Assembly: GCA_946479785.1 (NCBI GenBank)
Contig: CAMLHQ010000062.1
Coordinates: forward strand, 1-19,317
Direction: 5' to 3'
DNA from: an uncultured Nitrospira sp.
GTDB lineage: Bacteria; Nitrospirota; Nitrospiria; Nitrospirales; Nitrospiraceae
Length of the DNA: 19,317 nucleotides
In this document: piece by piece, positions 1-6,866 of the stretch
Numbering within the stretch: the stretch's first letter is position 1
How the letters are laid out: the number at the start of each line of letters is the position of its first letter
The notes under the pieces: model-generated
Database searches by the model: none
What the model saw: only the letters and a program-made list of their open reading frames with translations
What the model was told of the DNA's origin: nothing
Made by a program: the position numbers and the translations under genes

Positions 1-667
1 TTCTCTCTTCGAGTTGTCTTCGGACGAACGAAGCTGCCTCGAGAAACACGCGATGATTTTTCCGCGGATCTGCTCCTCCGACAAATAGTATGAACCGAGA
101 GGTGGTCAACCCAATCCGTTGTTTCAATGCGATCATCGCTGCCTCGTCGTGCCGCGGACCGAATTCCTCGGACACTCCGTTCGGAATCACCGCAATCTGT
201 TCGATAGACAGACCAAATAGTTCCATCAGTTCTCGTGCAGAAAACTGGGATACGGTGACGACTTTTCTGGCGCGCCCAGCCGTTCGCTTGGTCTTATACG
301 ACGACAGCTTCTGCCCAAGAACTTTGGGCGAATATTGTGGATATCGCTCCAGCCACAAATCATGAATAGTGACAATCCCGCCATATCGTCCAGTGGTGTG
401 CATTCTGAAATTGGTGCCATGGTACAGATCCAATCGATCGGCCGTCCCACGCCACCGCATCGCCCATTTCGAAGCTGGAACCCAGCATAGACGGTCGGCA
501 CCTGTCCATCCCCGTATCTCCTCTGGTGGAACCGATCCTGGCCTGAGGTAGGCAACGAAGTCGACGTCCCGCTTCGCCCCCAACATCGCTCGCAGCAGAT
601 AATAGGTATGCCAGCCGACCCCCCCTCGATCGCCGACGATAGGACTGGCGTCGATGCCGATCCTCAT
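1..667 (-). CDS. GT4-family glycosyltransferase, C-terminal part beyond window
   Basis: The frame opens at an ATG at 667 and stays open to the left edge, giving 222 codons; the 3' end is missing. The start overlaps the upstream GT4 stop in an ATGA arrangement (664-667), which fits translational coupling. The translation begins MRIGIDASPIVGDRGGVGWH, the N-terminal glycine-rich acceptor-domain motif of GT-B glycosyltransferases. It later shows TIHDLWLERYP, VVTVSQFSARELMELFG, IAVIPNGVSEEF and FVGGADPRKNHRVFLEAA, the typical order for family GT4 up to the start of the nucleotide-sugar-binding domain. The EX7E region would lie beyond the edge. It probably adds a sugar to LPS core or another surface glycan in the cytoplasm. 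Donor and acceptor are unknown. Confidence 0.88.
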   Translation of the reverse strand, partial: MRIGIDASPIVGDRGGVGWHTYYLLRAMLGAKRDVDFVAYLRPGSVPPEEIRGWTGADRLCWVPASKWAMRWRGTADRLDLYHGTNFRMHTTGRYGGIVTIHDLWLERYPQYSPKVLGQKLSSYKTKRTAGRARKVVTVSQFSARELMELFGLSIEQIAVIPNGVSEEFGPRHDEAAMIALKQRIGLTTSRFILFVGGADPRKNHRVFLEAASFVRRQLEER

Positions 668-1803
668 TTGCGTTCCTGAACGGCAGCCAATACGTGACGG
701 TAGAGCTGCTCCATGGCCGCAATTGAAACCTTGAGATCGAACCGTTCGCGAACCAGTTTCGCGCCGCGCTTTCCCATCTCCTCTCTCAGAATCTTATCTC
801 GCAGCAGGGATGCAACTGCGACGCTCAACGCCTCGGGATTATCTGAAGCCACCAAGAGGCCAGTCCGTTCATGCTCAACGACTTCCGGCAACCCGCCGAT
901 GTTCGTTGCTACCACCGCTTTACCGGCAGCCATGGCTTCGACGACGGCGATTCCAAAGCCTTCCATGCGGGCTGGATGTACGTAAAGATCAAGCGCGGCC
1001 AGCCATGGGCTCACGGCATCTTGAAAACCGACAAAATGGACATGCTGGGCAATCCTAAGCTCCTCGGTCAATACATGCAGCGTCTGCTCGTACGCCTTGT
1101 CGCCAGTTCCAATGATGAGATAATGCGTAGAGGGTTCCGTCTTGATAATATCGGGGAGCGCCCTCAGCATCACGTCGTAGCCCTTCCGTGGAAATAGATT
1201 AGCCACCGTTCCTAACAATACAACATCGCTGGGCAGTCCCAGCTTGCGGCAAATCGTCTTGCGATCGCCATCCCTGTCATCCACCTTCGAGAGATCAAGA
1301 CCGCTATAGATCGTCCGTACCAACCGAGGATTCACTCCTCCCGCAATCAAGGCCTTCTCAACTTGTGTACTAATGGAGATAACTGCGCCGACTTGATTGA
1401 GGCAGTATCGGCTGATTTTCTTTGGCTCAATTTCCTGACGGACGTGTGCCACAATCGGGATTCGCGAGGCAGAGACATGGCTCACAGCCCCGATCGTATG
1501 AGGTACCCACCAAATATCGTTGACATGAATCAGAGCGGGTTGCAGTTGCTTCAGTAACGTTCGGAGCCTATGCACGCCCAGCCAGCGCACGAATGGGGAA
1601 AACCATTTCCGCCATGGAGATAGTGAGAGTGAATGGAGAGAAATTCCTGCCTTGCTCAAGATCCCATGCAGCGGCCCGCCGGAAGGGCAAGCGACATGAG
1701 GTTCCCATTCCGCTGGACTTAGTGCGTTGAGCATCGTCAGTAAATCACGCTCGGCTCCGCCGATTCTGTCGATTCCATGGATATACAGAATCTTCCTCGC
1801 CAC
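664..1803 (-). CDS. GT4-family glycosyltransferase
   Basis: Complete GT-B glycosyltransferase of about 379 residues. The N-terminus KILYIHGIDRIGGAERDLL is the GGAE-type motif common in GT4 enzymes. The C-terminal domain has GTVANLFPRKGYDVMLRALP, LIIGTGDKAYE, HVHFVGFQDAVSPWLAALD and the donor-binding EX7E signature EGFGIAVVEAMAAG. I chose the GTG at 1803 because it shares one base with the upstream stop (TAGTG). An in-frame ATG at 1827 is an alternative that would overlap the upstream GT2 by 25 bases, and the frame stays open to 1848. The gene ends in an ATGA overlap with the next GT4. It is a cytoplasmic enzyme, probably acting on lipid-linked core oligosaccharide. Sugar specificity cannot be read from the sequence. 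Confidence 0.9.
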   Translation of the reverse strand: MARKILYIHGIDRIGGAERDLLTMLNALSPAEWEPHVACPSGGPLHGILSKAGISLHSLSLSPWRKWFSPFVRWLGVHRLRTLLKQLQPALIHVNDIWWVPHTIGAVSHVSASRIPIVAHVRQEIEPKKISRYCLNQVGAVISISTQVEKALIAGGVNPRLVRTIYSGLDLSKVDDRDGDRKTICRKLGLPSDVVLLGTVANLFPRKGYDVMLRALPDIIKTEPSTHYLIIGTGDKAYEQTLHVLTEELRIAQHVHFVGFQDAVSPWLAALDLYVHPARMEGFGIAVVEAMAAGKAVVATNIGGLPEVVEHERTGLLVASDNPEALSVAVASLLRDKILREEMGKRGAKLVRERFDLKVSIAAMEQLYRHVLAAVQERK

Positions 1804-2597
1804 TACGTGAGATCCCGTCCGGACCATGGATTGCCTGTCATTTCCCACAACTTGGCATACTTCACGAATGTGTACATGCTGGCGAACACACAGACAATGA
1901 GACCGCGAACACCGTCGAGATACCCTTTCTTGAGAGCATAACTCTTGAAGAAGACGACAAGCGGCCGCAAGAGGAGGTCGGAAGCATTCACCGAGTGAAC
2001 CGTCTTACTTTTTTCCTGTGCCGCCAGCGTGGTGTAGAGGCCGAACTTTCGAAAATGATCTCGAATCCGCCGTTCTGTATAGTGATCAAATGGGTTCACT
2101 AGCTTCCCAATAGAACCCTCCACGATCAGATTCTCATGCACCGGCACGTCGTTGTACCTGGCGCGTCCCCTTCGAAATAGGCGGATCTGGTAATCGGGAT
2201 AGACCCCGGCTTGGCGCACCCAGGCTCCATAGAAAAAATTCTTTCGCGGAATCTCGTACGCGACTGGATCGCCGGGTTTCCATTGACCAATCCGCGAGAG
2301 GATTTCCGCTTGAAGCGCTTGAGGGACTCGCTCGTCTGCATCGACAATCAGAATCCAATCAGACGACGCCTGCTCCATCCCGAAATTTTTCTGGGCACCG
2401 AAGCCCGGCCACGGCCGCACAAACACCCTCGCACCCTCGGCACGAGCCAAGTCGGCCGTGCGATCGCTGCTTTCTGCATCCACCACGATGCGTTCCGTCG
2501 CCCAGTTCACCGAAGTAAGACAGTCCTGAATATTTGCCTCTTCGTTCCTCGTGATGACCACGCAGGAAAGAGACGGTGTGCCGGTGACAGGGTTCAC
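1803..2597 (-). CDS. WaaE/KdtX-type GT2 glycosyltransferase (LPS core)
   Basis: GT-A glycosyltransferase of about 264 residues, in the LPS core beta-glucosyltransferase (WaaE/LgtF-like) group. Visible features are SLSCVVITRNEEANIQDCL at the N-terminus, IVVDAESSDRTADLA, the metal-binding DXD as VDADERV, and the subfamily block EIPRKNFFYGAWVRQAGVYP with YQIRLFRR. The C-terminus is the conserved YTFVKYAKLWE tail preceded by KKGYLDGVRGLIV. The frame is open to 2699, but the GTG at 2597 overlaps the upstream stop by four bases (GTGA) and leaves only a short lead before the domain, so I chose it. The protein is a clear paralogue of the GT2 at 6099-6866. By analogy with WaaE it may add a hexose to an inner-core heptose; this is inference. 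Confidence 0.88.
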   Translation of the reverse strand: MNPVTGTPSLSCVVITRNEEANIQDCLTSVNWATERIVVDAESSDRTADLARAEGARVFVRPWPGFGAQKNFGMEQASSDWILIVDADERVPQALQAEILSRIGQWKPGDPVAYEIPRKNFFYGAWVRQAGVYPDYQIRLFRRGRARYNDVPVHENLIVEGSIGKLVNPFDHYTERRIRDHFRKFGLYTTLAAQEKSKTVHSVNASDLLLRPLVVFFKSYALKKGYLDGVRGLIVCVFASMYTFVKYAKLWEMTGNPWSGRDLT

Positions 2598-3616
2598 GAT
2601 GGAGGCACCCCCGTCGGTGCCAGCGTCCTTCCGAGAATCTGAAATTGTCTGCGGTGGAGGTCGACGATCCTTTGGGGTTGCACATAGAGCCAGCGCCACG
2701 AAACAGCCCGGTTGATTTCTCTCACAAGCTTCTCGAGAGGTTTACCGAGGCGCCGTCGCAGAATCTGCTGAAATGAACGCTGACCCGGGAGCACCCGAAA
2801 ATCATCGGGCTTGTACCAGAGTTTCTCTTGTTCTTCTTTAGTCCACTTGTCGTGGATGGACAACCGGGGATGGGTGCAGGCGAACGGTTCCCGCCTCCCT
2901 TTTACCGTCGCTCGAATGAAGTGGTGCACATAGCTTCCGCCGAAGATTTTGCTTCGACGGACATCCCCTCGTTCGTCTTCGCGCTTTCGAAGCGTGTAGT
3001 AGAGGTCCCAATCGGCTGCCTGAATGCGTTCATCCAGGAATCCAATCTTCTCCAGTGTCGAACGTCTGATCATCACACAGGAGCCGTTGAGCCCGTCAAA
3101 CATGACCTCCGAGAAACTTCGATAGACCTCGCTGCAAAACCCTTCCCAATCCCCATACATCGCTCGAATCTTTGCGCGGAGCTGGTCAGTCGTTTTACCC
3201 GATGACAACCGGCCTTGCCCGATCGTGGCCCATCGGCTTTGTATCCAATCGGTGAGGGCCGGCGTGGGCATCATTTCTAAACCAAGCGGCGTAATGGCAT
3301 CCAACTGAAAGCGGTTCATGGCCTCGATCAAACGGCCATTCCAATTTGGCCCGACATACAGGTCGTTGTTGATATGACACAGATATTCACCCGTCGAATT
3401 CCGAGTCCCCAGATTCATGGATTCCGGATAGCAAAGGTTGGCGGCGTTTCGAATGACGCGACACCCTTGCGATTCAAAAAACTCTGCCGAGCCATCGGTG
3501 GAGTGATTGTCGATCACGATGACTTCGTATGGACCGGTCGTGTACCGGCCAATTCCCTCCAGAAAGAGCCTGTTGTGGCCGATCTGATTGTGCACGGCGA
3601 CAATGACGCTCAACAT
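2594..3616 (-). CDS. GT2-family glycosyltransferase
   Basis: GT-A glycosyltransferase of 340 residues starting at ATG 3616, seven bases inside the end of the upstream methyltransferase. The N-terminus is MLSVIVAVHNQIGHNRLFLE, followed by VIVIDNHSTDGSAEFFES, AANLCYPESMNLGTRNSTGE and the DXD-equivalent HINNDLYVGPNW. A later LNGSCVMIRRSTLEKIGFLDE with AADWDLYYTLRKRE is the usual catalytic and acceptor region of rhamnosyl- or galactosyl-transferase-like GT2 proteins. After about residue 230 comes a basic tail (for example WTKEEQEKLWYKPDDF) with no domain I recognise. No transmembrane segment is evident. It probably elongates the core or another surface glycan; the specific sugar is unknown. Confidence 0.88.
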   Translation of the reverse strand: MLSVIVAVHNQIGHNRLFLEGIGRYTTGPYEVIVIDNHSTDGSAEFFESQGCRVIRNAANLCYPESMNLGTRNSTGEYLCHINNDLYVGPNWNGRLIEAMNRFQLDAITPLGLEMMPTPALTDWIQSRWATIGQGRLSSGKTTDQLRAKIRAMYGDWEGFCSEVYRSFSEVMFDGLNGSCVMIRRSTLEKIGFLDERIQAADWDLYYTLRKREDERGDVRRSKIFGGSYVHHFIRATVKGRREPFACTHPRLSIHDKWTKEEQEKLWYKPDDFRVLPGQRSFQQILRRRLGKPLEKLVREINRAVSWRWLYVQPQRIVDLHRRQFQILGRTLAPTGVPPS

Positions 3617-4251
3617 CCGGCCCGATTCCTCTCTGGCTGTTTCACCGCGAATTTAAACTCGTCCTTCCAATGCAAAACGGTATAGTTGCACTCGCGCGGG
3701 AGCACACGATGAAGTGGGTTGAGATCCTTCATGGATTCATAGATGTGCTTGACAAACTGTCCATGGCGGCAATCACAGAACTGCTCAATCGTATGGGCCG
3801 TCTTGGGTTCGAACGTGAGCGTGTCTCCTTCGCCCAGATACACAAACCAGCGATGGAACGGCCAGCCACGCTCGGGATTCGGATAATTGTATCCTTGCTC
3901 GTAAAACGGACTGGGCGTCTCGATGTATCCCGCCCGTGCGATACGCATGAGTTCTTTGCAAGCCGCTTCGGGGTTCTGAGTATGCTCCAACACATGAGAG
4001 GCGTACACATAGTCGAATGACTTGTCCTTGAAAGGAAGCGATTCCACGTTCGCCAGAAGAAGAGGGAGGCCCAATTGTTGTATCGGCTTCCCGCGCTCAG
4101 AATCATCTTCGGGAAGGAGGTCGACCAAGTGGGTCGCATCTTCATGTGGCCGATGACCAGATCCCACATCCAAGACCCGTCTCTGAGAGGGTTTCCTGAA
4201 TCGCCGTCGAAGGTGGAACTTCCAACGGTTCACCACACTGTTCAGTCCCAT
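3610..4251 (-). CDS. class I SAM-dependent methyltransferase (paralogue B)
   Basis: About 213 residues with a Methyltransf_11-type Rossmann fold. The SAM-binding motif LDVGSGHRP is at residues 27-35 and the motif IV region DYVYASHVLEH at 80-90, then RAGYIETPSPFYEQG. The last third has HRWFVYLGEG, FEPK and the cysteine pair FCDCRHGQF. All of these blocks recur in the neighbouring methyltransferase, so the two are tandem paralogues. I chose the ATG at 4251 because GGAG lies eight bases upstream (4260-4263). The same frame is open to an ATG at 4350 but then runs through a 20-bp tandem repeat. The next gene starts inside its end (overlap 3610-3616). It is probably an O-methyltransferase for a glycan or small carbohydrate-linked substrate; the substrate is unknown. 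Confidence 0.85.
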   Translation of the reverse strand: MGLNSVVNRWKFHLRRRFRKPSQRRVLDVGSGHRPHEDATHLVDLLPEDDSERGKPIQQLGLPLLLANVESLPFKDKSFDYVYASHVLEHTQNPEAACKELMRIARAGYIETPSPFYEQGYNYPNPERGWPFHRWFVYLGEGDTLTFEPKTAHTIEQFCDCRHGQFVKHIYESMKDLNPLHRVLPRECNYTVLHWKDEFKFAVKQPERNRAGC

Positions 4252-4259
4252 CTTTCCCA

Positions 4260-4263
4260 CTCC
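4260..4263 (-). promoter_or_regulatory. ribosome-binding site deciding methyltransferase start
   Basis: Reading on the minus strand, GGAG precedes the ATG at 4251 with an eight-base spacer. This favours 4251 over the in-frame upstream ATG at 4350 as the start of the downstream methyltransferase. Confidence 0.6.
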
Positions 4264-4280
4264 ATGACTAGACCTCTCAA

Positions 4281-4320
4281 AGCCGACTGACATACCCGGA
4301 AGCTGACTGATATACCCGGT
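4281..4320. repeat. 20-bp tandem direct repeat, two copies
   Basis: Two adjacent 20-base units at 4281-4300 and 4301-4320 (plus strand AGCCGACTGACATACCCGGA, then AGCTGACTGATATACCCGGT) differ at three positions. They sit in the 111-base gap between the two methyltransferase genes, upstream of the ribosome-binding site of the downstream one. The rest of the gap shows nothing I can name. The function is unknown; it could be a local duplication or a protein-binding site. Confidence 0.7.
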
Positions 4321-4362
4321 GATCACATGGGAAGGCGAACGATATCGCACCGCCTGTTCAGA

Positions 4363-5133
4363 CTAATGCACCAAGAGGGAATACTGCCCGTACTTGCGGA
4401 ATACATGCTGAGACTTTGGAAACTGCTGCGGAAGACGCAGGACTCTGCTCGCTCGCAGCAGGTCGTTGCAATTGGCTATGAGTGCGCGCCTCATGTGGAG
4501 AAATCGGCACGCACGCCCGTCTTGTTGGCAATCCACCATCTGCTTGCGTATATCCACCTGGAACGCTGCATTCCAATAGAAGATCGTGGTCTTCGACGTC
4601 CGGCGAAAAAAATGCTGAGCCCGTCTAAAATCAACCGACGCATAAAATTCTCGGAGAAATTGTCCGTCGCGACAGGAGCAAAACCGCATCACTTCTTGAG
4701 GAGACTTCGGCTCAAACGCCAACCATCCGGGAGACGGCGAAAACACAAACCACCGGTGAAACCAATGTGCCGGCGAAGACTCGTCTCCGAGTGCAAGCCC
4801 TTGCTCTAAAAACGGCGACGGCGTTTCGATATACCCGCCTCTTCCAACGCGCATAATCTCTTGGCAAGCCCGTCCTGGATCCTCAACGTGCTCAATCACA
4901 TGGGAGGCATACACAAAATCAAACGTTCCCTTCGCGAAGGGCAAGTAGGTGGCTTCACCGACAATCAACTTGGCGGACGTGGGTACGATCAGAGGGTTTC
5001 CACCCCGTTCTCTCCCCTCTGACACATCTCGCTCCAGGAGGTGTGTCACTCCGGCAAACGGATTGTGCCCCGGACCAATTTCCAGGGCGCGTTTTGACAA
5101 ATATGGTCTTCTCCACCAGGGCAATCGTTTCAT
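4363..5133 (-). CDS. class I SAM-dependent methyltransferase (paralogue A)
   Basis: About 256 residues from ATG 5133, which lies 19 bases after the upstream GT2 stop. The frame is open further upstream to 5244, but that would overlap the GT2 by 92 bases. The SAM motif LEIGPGHNP is at about residues 17-25 and DFVYASHVIEH at 72-82, followed by GGYIETPSPFLEQG, HRWFVF, LAFEPK and FCSCRDGQF, matching its paralogue at 3610-4251. The last ~55 residues after FYWNAAFQVDI have no counterpart in the paralogue and no recognisable fold. They may be an extension gained by loss of a stop. A methyl group is probably transferred to a surface-glycan intermediate in the cytoplasm; this rests only on context. 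Confidence 0.85.
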   Translation of the reverse strand: MKRLPWWRRPYLSKRALEIGPGHNPFAGVTHLLERDVSEGRERGGNPLIVPTSAKLIVGEATYLPFAKGTFDFVYASHVIEHVEDPGRACQEIMRVGRGGYIETPSPFLEQGLALGDESSPAHWFHRWFVFSPSPGWLAFEPKSPQEVMRFCSCRDGQFLREFYASVDFRRAQHFFRRTSKTTIFYWNAAFQVDIRKQMVDCQQDGRACRFLHMRRALIANCNDLLRASRVLRLPQQFPKSQHVFRKYGQYSLLVH

Positions 5134-5152
5134 AGAAGGAACCGTTCTACCC

Positions 5153-5998
5153 CTAGCCTCGGAACCCCCGCCGAAATATTTCCCGATAGAACTGCCTATT
5201 GAGCCATCGGTTCCGTCTCGCTCCCCAACGATGTGACGCCGCAATTCTCGCGTGCATGACCGAAGGGTGCCGCTCTTTAAATTCTTTCAAAATCGCATAA
5301 TCCTTAAACTGAAAGGCAGCCTGAGCAAGCGCCTTCGCCTCTTCAGGCGGAACATTGTCCCCATGATGCTTATGTGCCTGCTCTCGCTTTTTCTCCAACA
5401 ACGTCCGTGGATCCTTGACCCATCCATAGTGGAAGATCCGCGCGCCCGAATCCTCGAGCCACTGTTTTGGACCGCTTTGGAGATATTGCTGTGTCGGCTT
5501 GAAATGGAACCCGACGGCATCGCCGCAGGATTCCACTTCACCGTTGTTGCGGATGATGCGTACAGCTCTGTGATAGAACCACGGATTTGTCGAGCAGTAA
5601 TCGGCGACGAAATGCAGATAACGGAAGAGCAACCCCTTCACTACCGGGTTTCCGAGATGATGCTGCATGGACTGCCGAAGAACCGGCAGGTCATCTTCAT
5701 GCACGACTTCATCGGCTTGGATGTAGAAGGCCCAGTCGCCCTGGCAATGCGCAAGCGCGATGTTCGTCTGTTGTGAATAGATCAGACCGTCCTTCCGGAG
5801 CGATTCATCCCATACGGACTCCACAATCTTGATCTTTGGGTCTTGAATAGACCGGATCAGTTCCAGCGTGCCATCGTCGCAGCGGCCGACGTTCACAATA
5901 AATTCGTCGCATAACGGCAGCACCGACCTGATCGATTCCAGGATCGGATAATCGTATCGCACCGCGTTGCGGCAGAACGTGAATCCGCTGACTTTCAT
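5153..5998 (-). CDS. GT2-family glycosyltransferase
   Basis: A 281-residue GT-A protein starting at ATG 5998. It opens with MKVSGFTFCRNAVRYDYPI, a divergent GT2 N-terminus in which the usual VIIPTYN is replaced by FTFCRNA. It is followed by LPLCDEFIVNVGRCDDGTLELI and ALAHCQGDWAFYIQADEVVH, where QADE stands at the DXD position. No membrane segment is visible. It is the first gene after a 100-base gap holding a large inverted repeat, and no strong Shine-Dalgarno sequence precedes its ATG. It probably transfers a sugar to a core or surface oligosaccharide; donor and acceptor are unknown. Confidence 0.85.
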   Translation of the reverse strand: MKVSGFTFCRNAVRYDYPILESIRSVLPLCDEFIVNVGRCDDGTLELIRSIQDPKIKIVESVWDESLRKDGLIYSQQTNIALAHCQGDWAFYIQADEVVHEDDLPVLRQSMQHHLGNPVVKGLLFRYLHFVADYCSTNPWFYHRAVRIIRNNGEVESCGDAVGFHFKPTQQYLQSGPKQWLEDSGARIFHYGWVKDPRTLLEKKREQAHKHHGDNVPPEEAKALAQAAFQFKDYAILKEFKERHPSVMHARIAASHRWGARRNRWLNRQFYREIFRRGFRG

Positions 5999-6009
5999 GG
6001 AATGAGACC

Positions 6010-6078
6010 GGTTTGTCTGGTTGTTTGGTTTATTTGGTCTATCTGGTTCCTGAAGTTCTCAACAGACAAACCAAACAA
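6010..6078. repeat. interspersed TTTGTTTGG-type repeat with inverted arms (intergenic copy)
   Basis: This fills most of the 100-base gap between two glycosyltransferase genes. GGTTTGTCTG at 6010-6019 is the exact inverse of CAGACAAACC at 6063-6072. TTGTTTGGTTT at 6021-6031 is the exact inverse of AAACCAAACAA at 6068-6078, so two stems compete for the same right arm. TTGTTTGGTTTATTTGG at 6021-6037 matches 16 of 17 bases with 10795-10811 inside the heptosyltransferase–GmhB gene. The stem has no trailing U-tract on the coding strand, so it does not look like an intrinsic terminator. It may be a small mobile or REP-like element. Confidence 0.7.
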
Positions 6079-6098
6079 ACAAGATGCACAAAATAACA

Positions 6099-6866
6099 TC
6101 ATCGATCCTTCGTCAGCTCCCAAAACTTGGCGTACTTCATGAAGGTGTAATAGCCATAGAGGCCAGAAAGAATCAACCCCGGCATGCCGTCAAGGAACCC
6201 TTTCCGCAGACAATACATTTTGACAAATGCCGCCAGCGGATGCGTGACCAGCTGATGCGCTGAAAATCGACGTCCTTGTTCAACCATGCGCCTGGCCATG
6301 AGATCCGAGTACCGATCCTGCTTCGCGATGTAATGGTCGATGTCCCAAAAGGGATACTGAAGAGCAGGCTGCATGAGATGGCCAACTACCCCATCGCAAT
6401 CAAAGCTCTCGTGAACCAATTCCTGGCGATAGCGAAACCGGCTCTTCCGGAACAGTTGTGGCTGCCGATAGTCTGGATACCAGCCGCAATGCCGGATCCA
6501 CCGCCCAAGGAAGAAGTTTTTTCTCGGAACGAAATAGGCGTCCGCCTCCGGCCGGCGGCTGAGTACCTGCTTAATCTCTTCCCGTAACTCCGGCGTCATC
6601 CGTTCATCGGTGTCGAGGCTGAAGACCCATTCGTGCGAACAGTAGGAGACGGCTTGGTTGCGGAGCTGCCCGAATCCCTGAAAATCGACTTGGTAAACCT
6701 TGTCGGTGAATTCCCTCGCGATCGACGCCGTCTTATCGATGCTGTGCGAATCGACGACGATCAACTCATCGGCCCAACCGGCCACGGATTCCAAACACGC
6801 CCGCATATTCCGCTCGTCGTTATAGGCGATGACATAGGCCGACAGGCGGGGAGCGCCGGCTGTCAC
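6099..6866 (-). CDS. WaaE/KdtX-type GT2 glycosyltransferase (LPS core)
   Basis: About 255 residues. It begins RLSAYVIAYNDERNMRACLE, then LIVVDSHSIDKTASIA and the DXD motif SLDTDERM. The subfamily block VPRKNFFLGRWIRHCGWYP follows, with QLFRKSRFRY and the C-terminal LRKGFLDGMPGLIL and YTFMKYAKFWE. This is the architecture of LPS core beta-1,4-glucosyltransferases of the WaaE/LgtF type. I chose GTG 6866, which overlaps the upstream stop as GTGA; the frame is also open from a GTG at 6890, and neither has a convincing Shine-Dalgarno. It is a paralogue of the gene at 1803-2597. It is likely coupled to the upstream LtaS-like gene and probably adds the first branch sugar to inner-core heptose (inference by family). 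Confidence 0.88.
   Translation of the reverse strand: MTAGAPRLSAYVIAYNDERNMRACLESVAGWADELIVVDSHSIDKTASIAREFTDKVYQVDFQGFGQLRNQAVSYCSHEWVFSLDTDERMTPELREEIKQVLSRRPEADAYFVPRKNFFLGRWIRHCGWYPDYRQPQLFRKSRFRYRQELVHESFDCDGVVGHLMQPALQYPFWDIDHYIAKQDRYSDLMARRMVEQGRRFSAHQLVTHPLAAFVKMYCLRKGFLDGMPGLILSGLYGYYTFMKYAKFWELTKDR

Noticed and set aside
4327..4809. Plus-strand open frame of 160 codons
   Set aside because: It is antisense to methyltransferase A, has a basic low-information translation with no motif, and opposes the direction of every supported gene.
6010..6078. Rho-independent terminator between glycosyltransferase genes
   Set aside because: The stems are AT/GT-rich and not followed by a U-tract on the minus strand; the similar element inside the GT9–GmhB gene shows the sequence is not restricted to gene ends.
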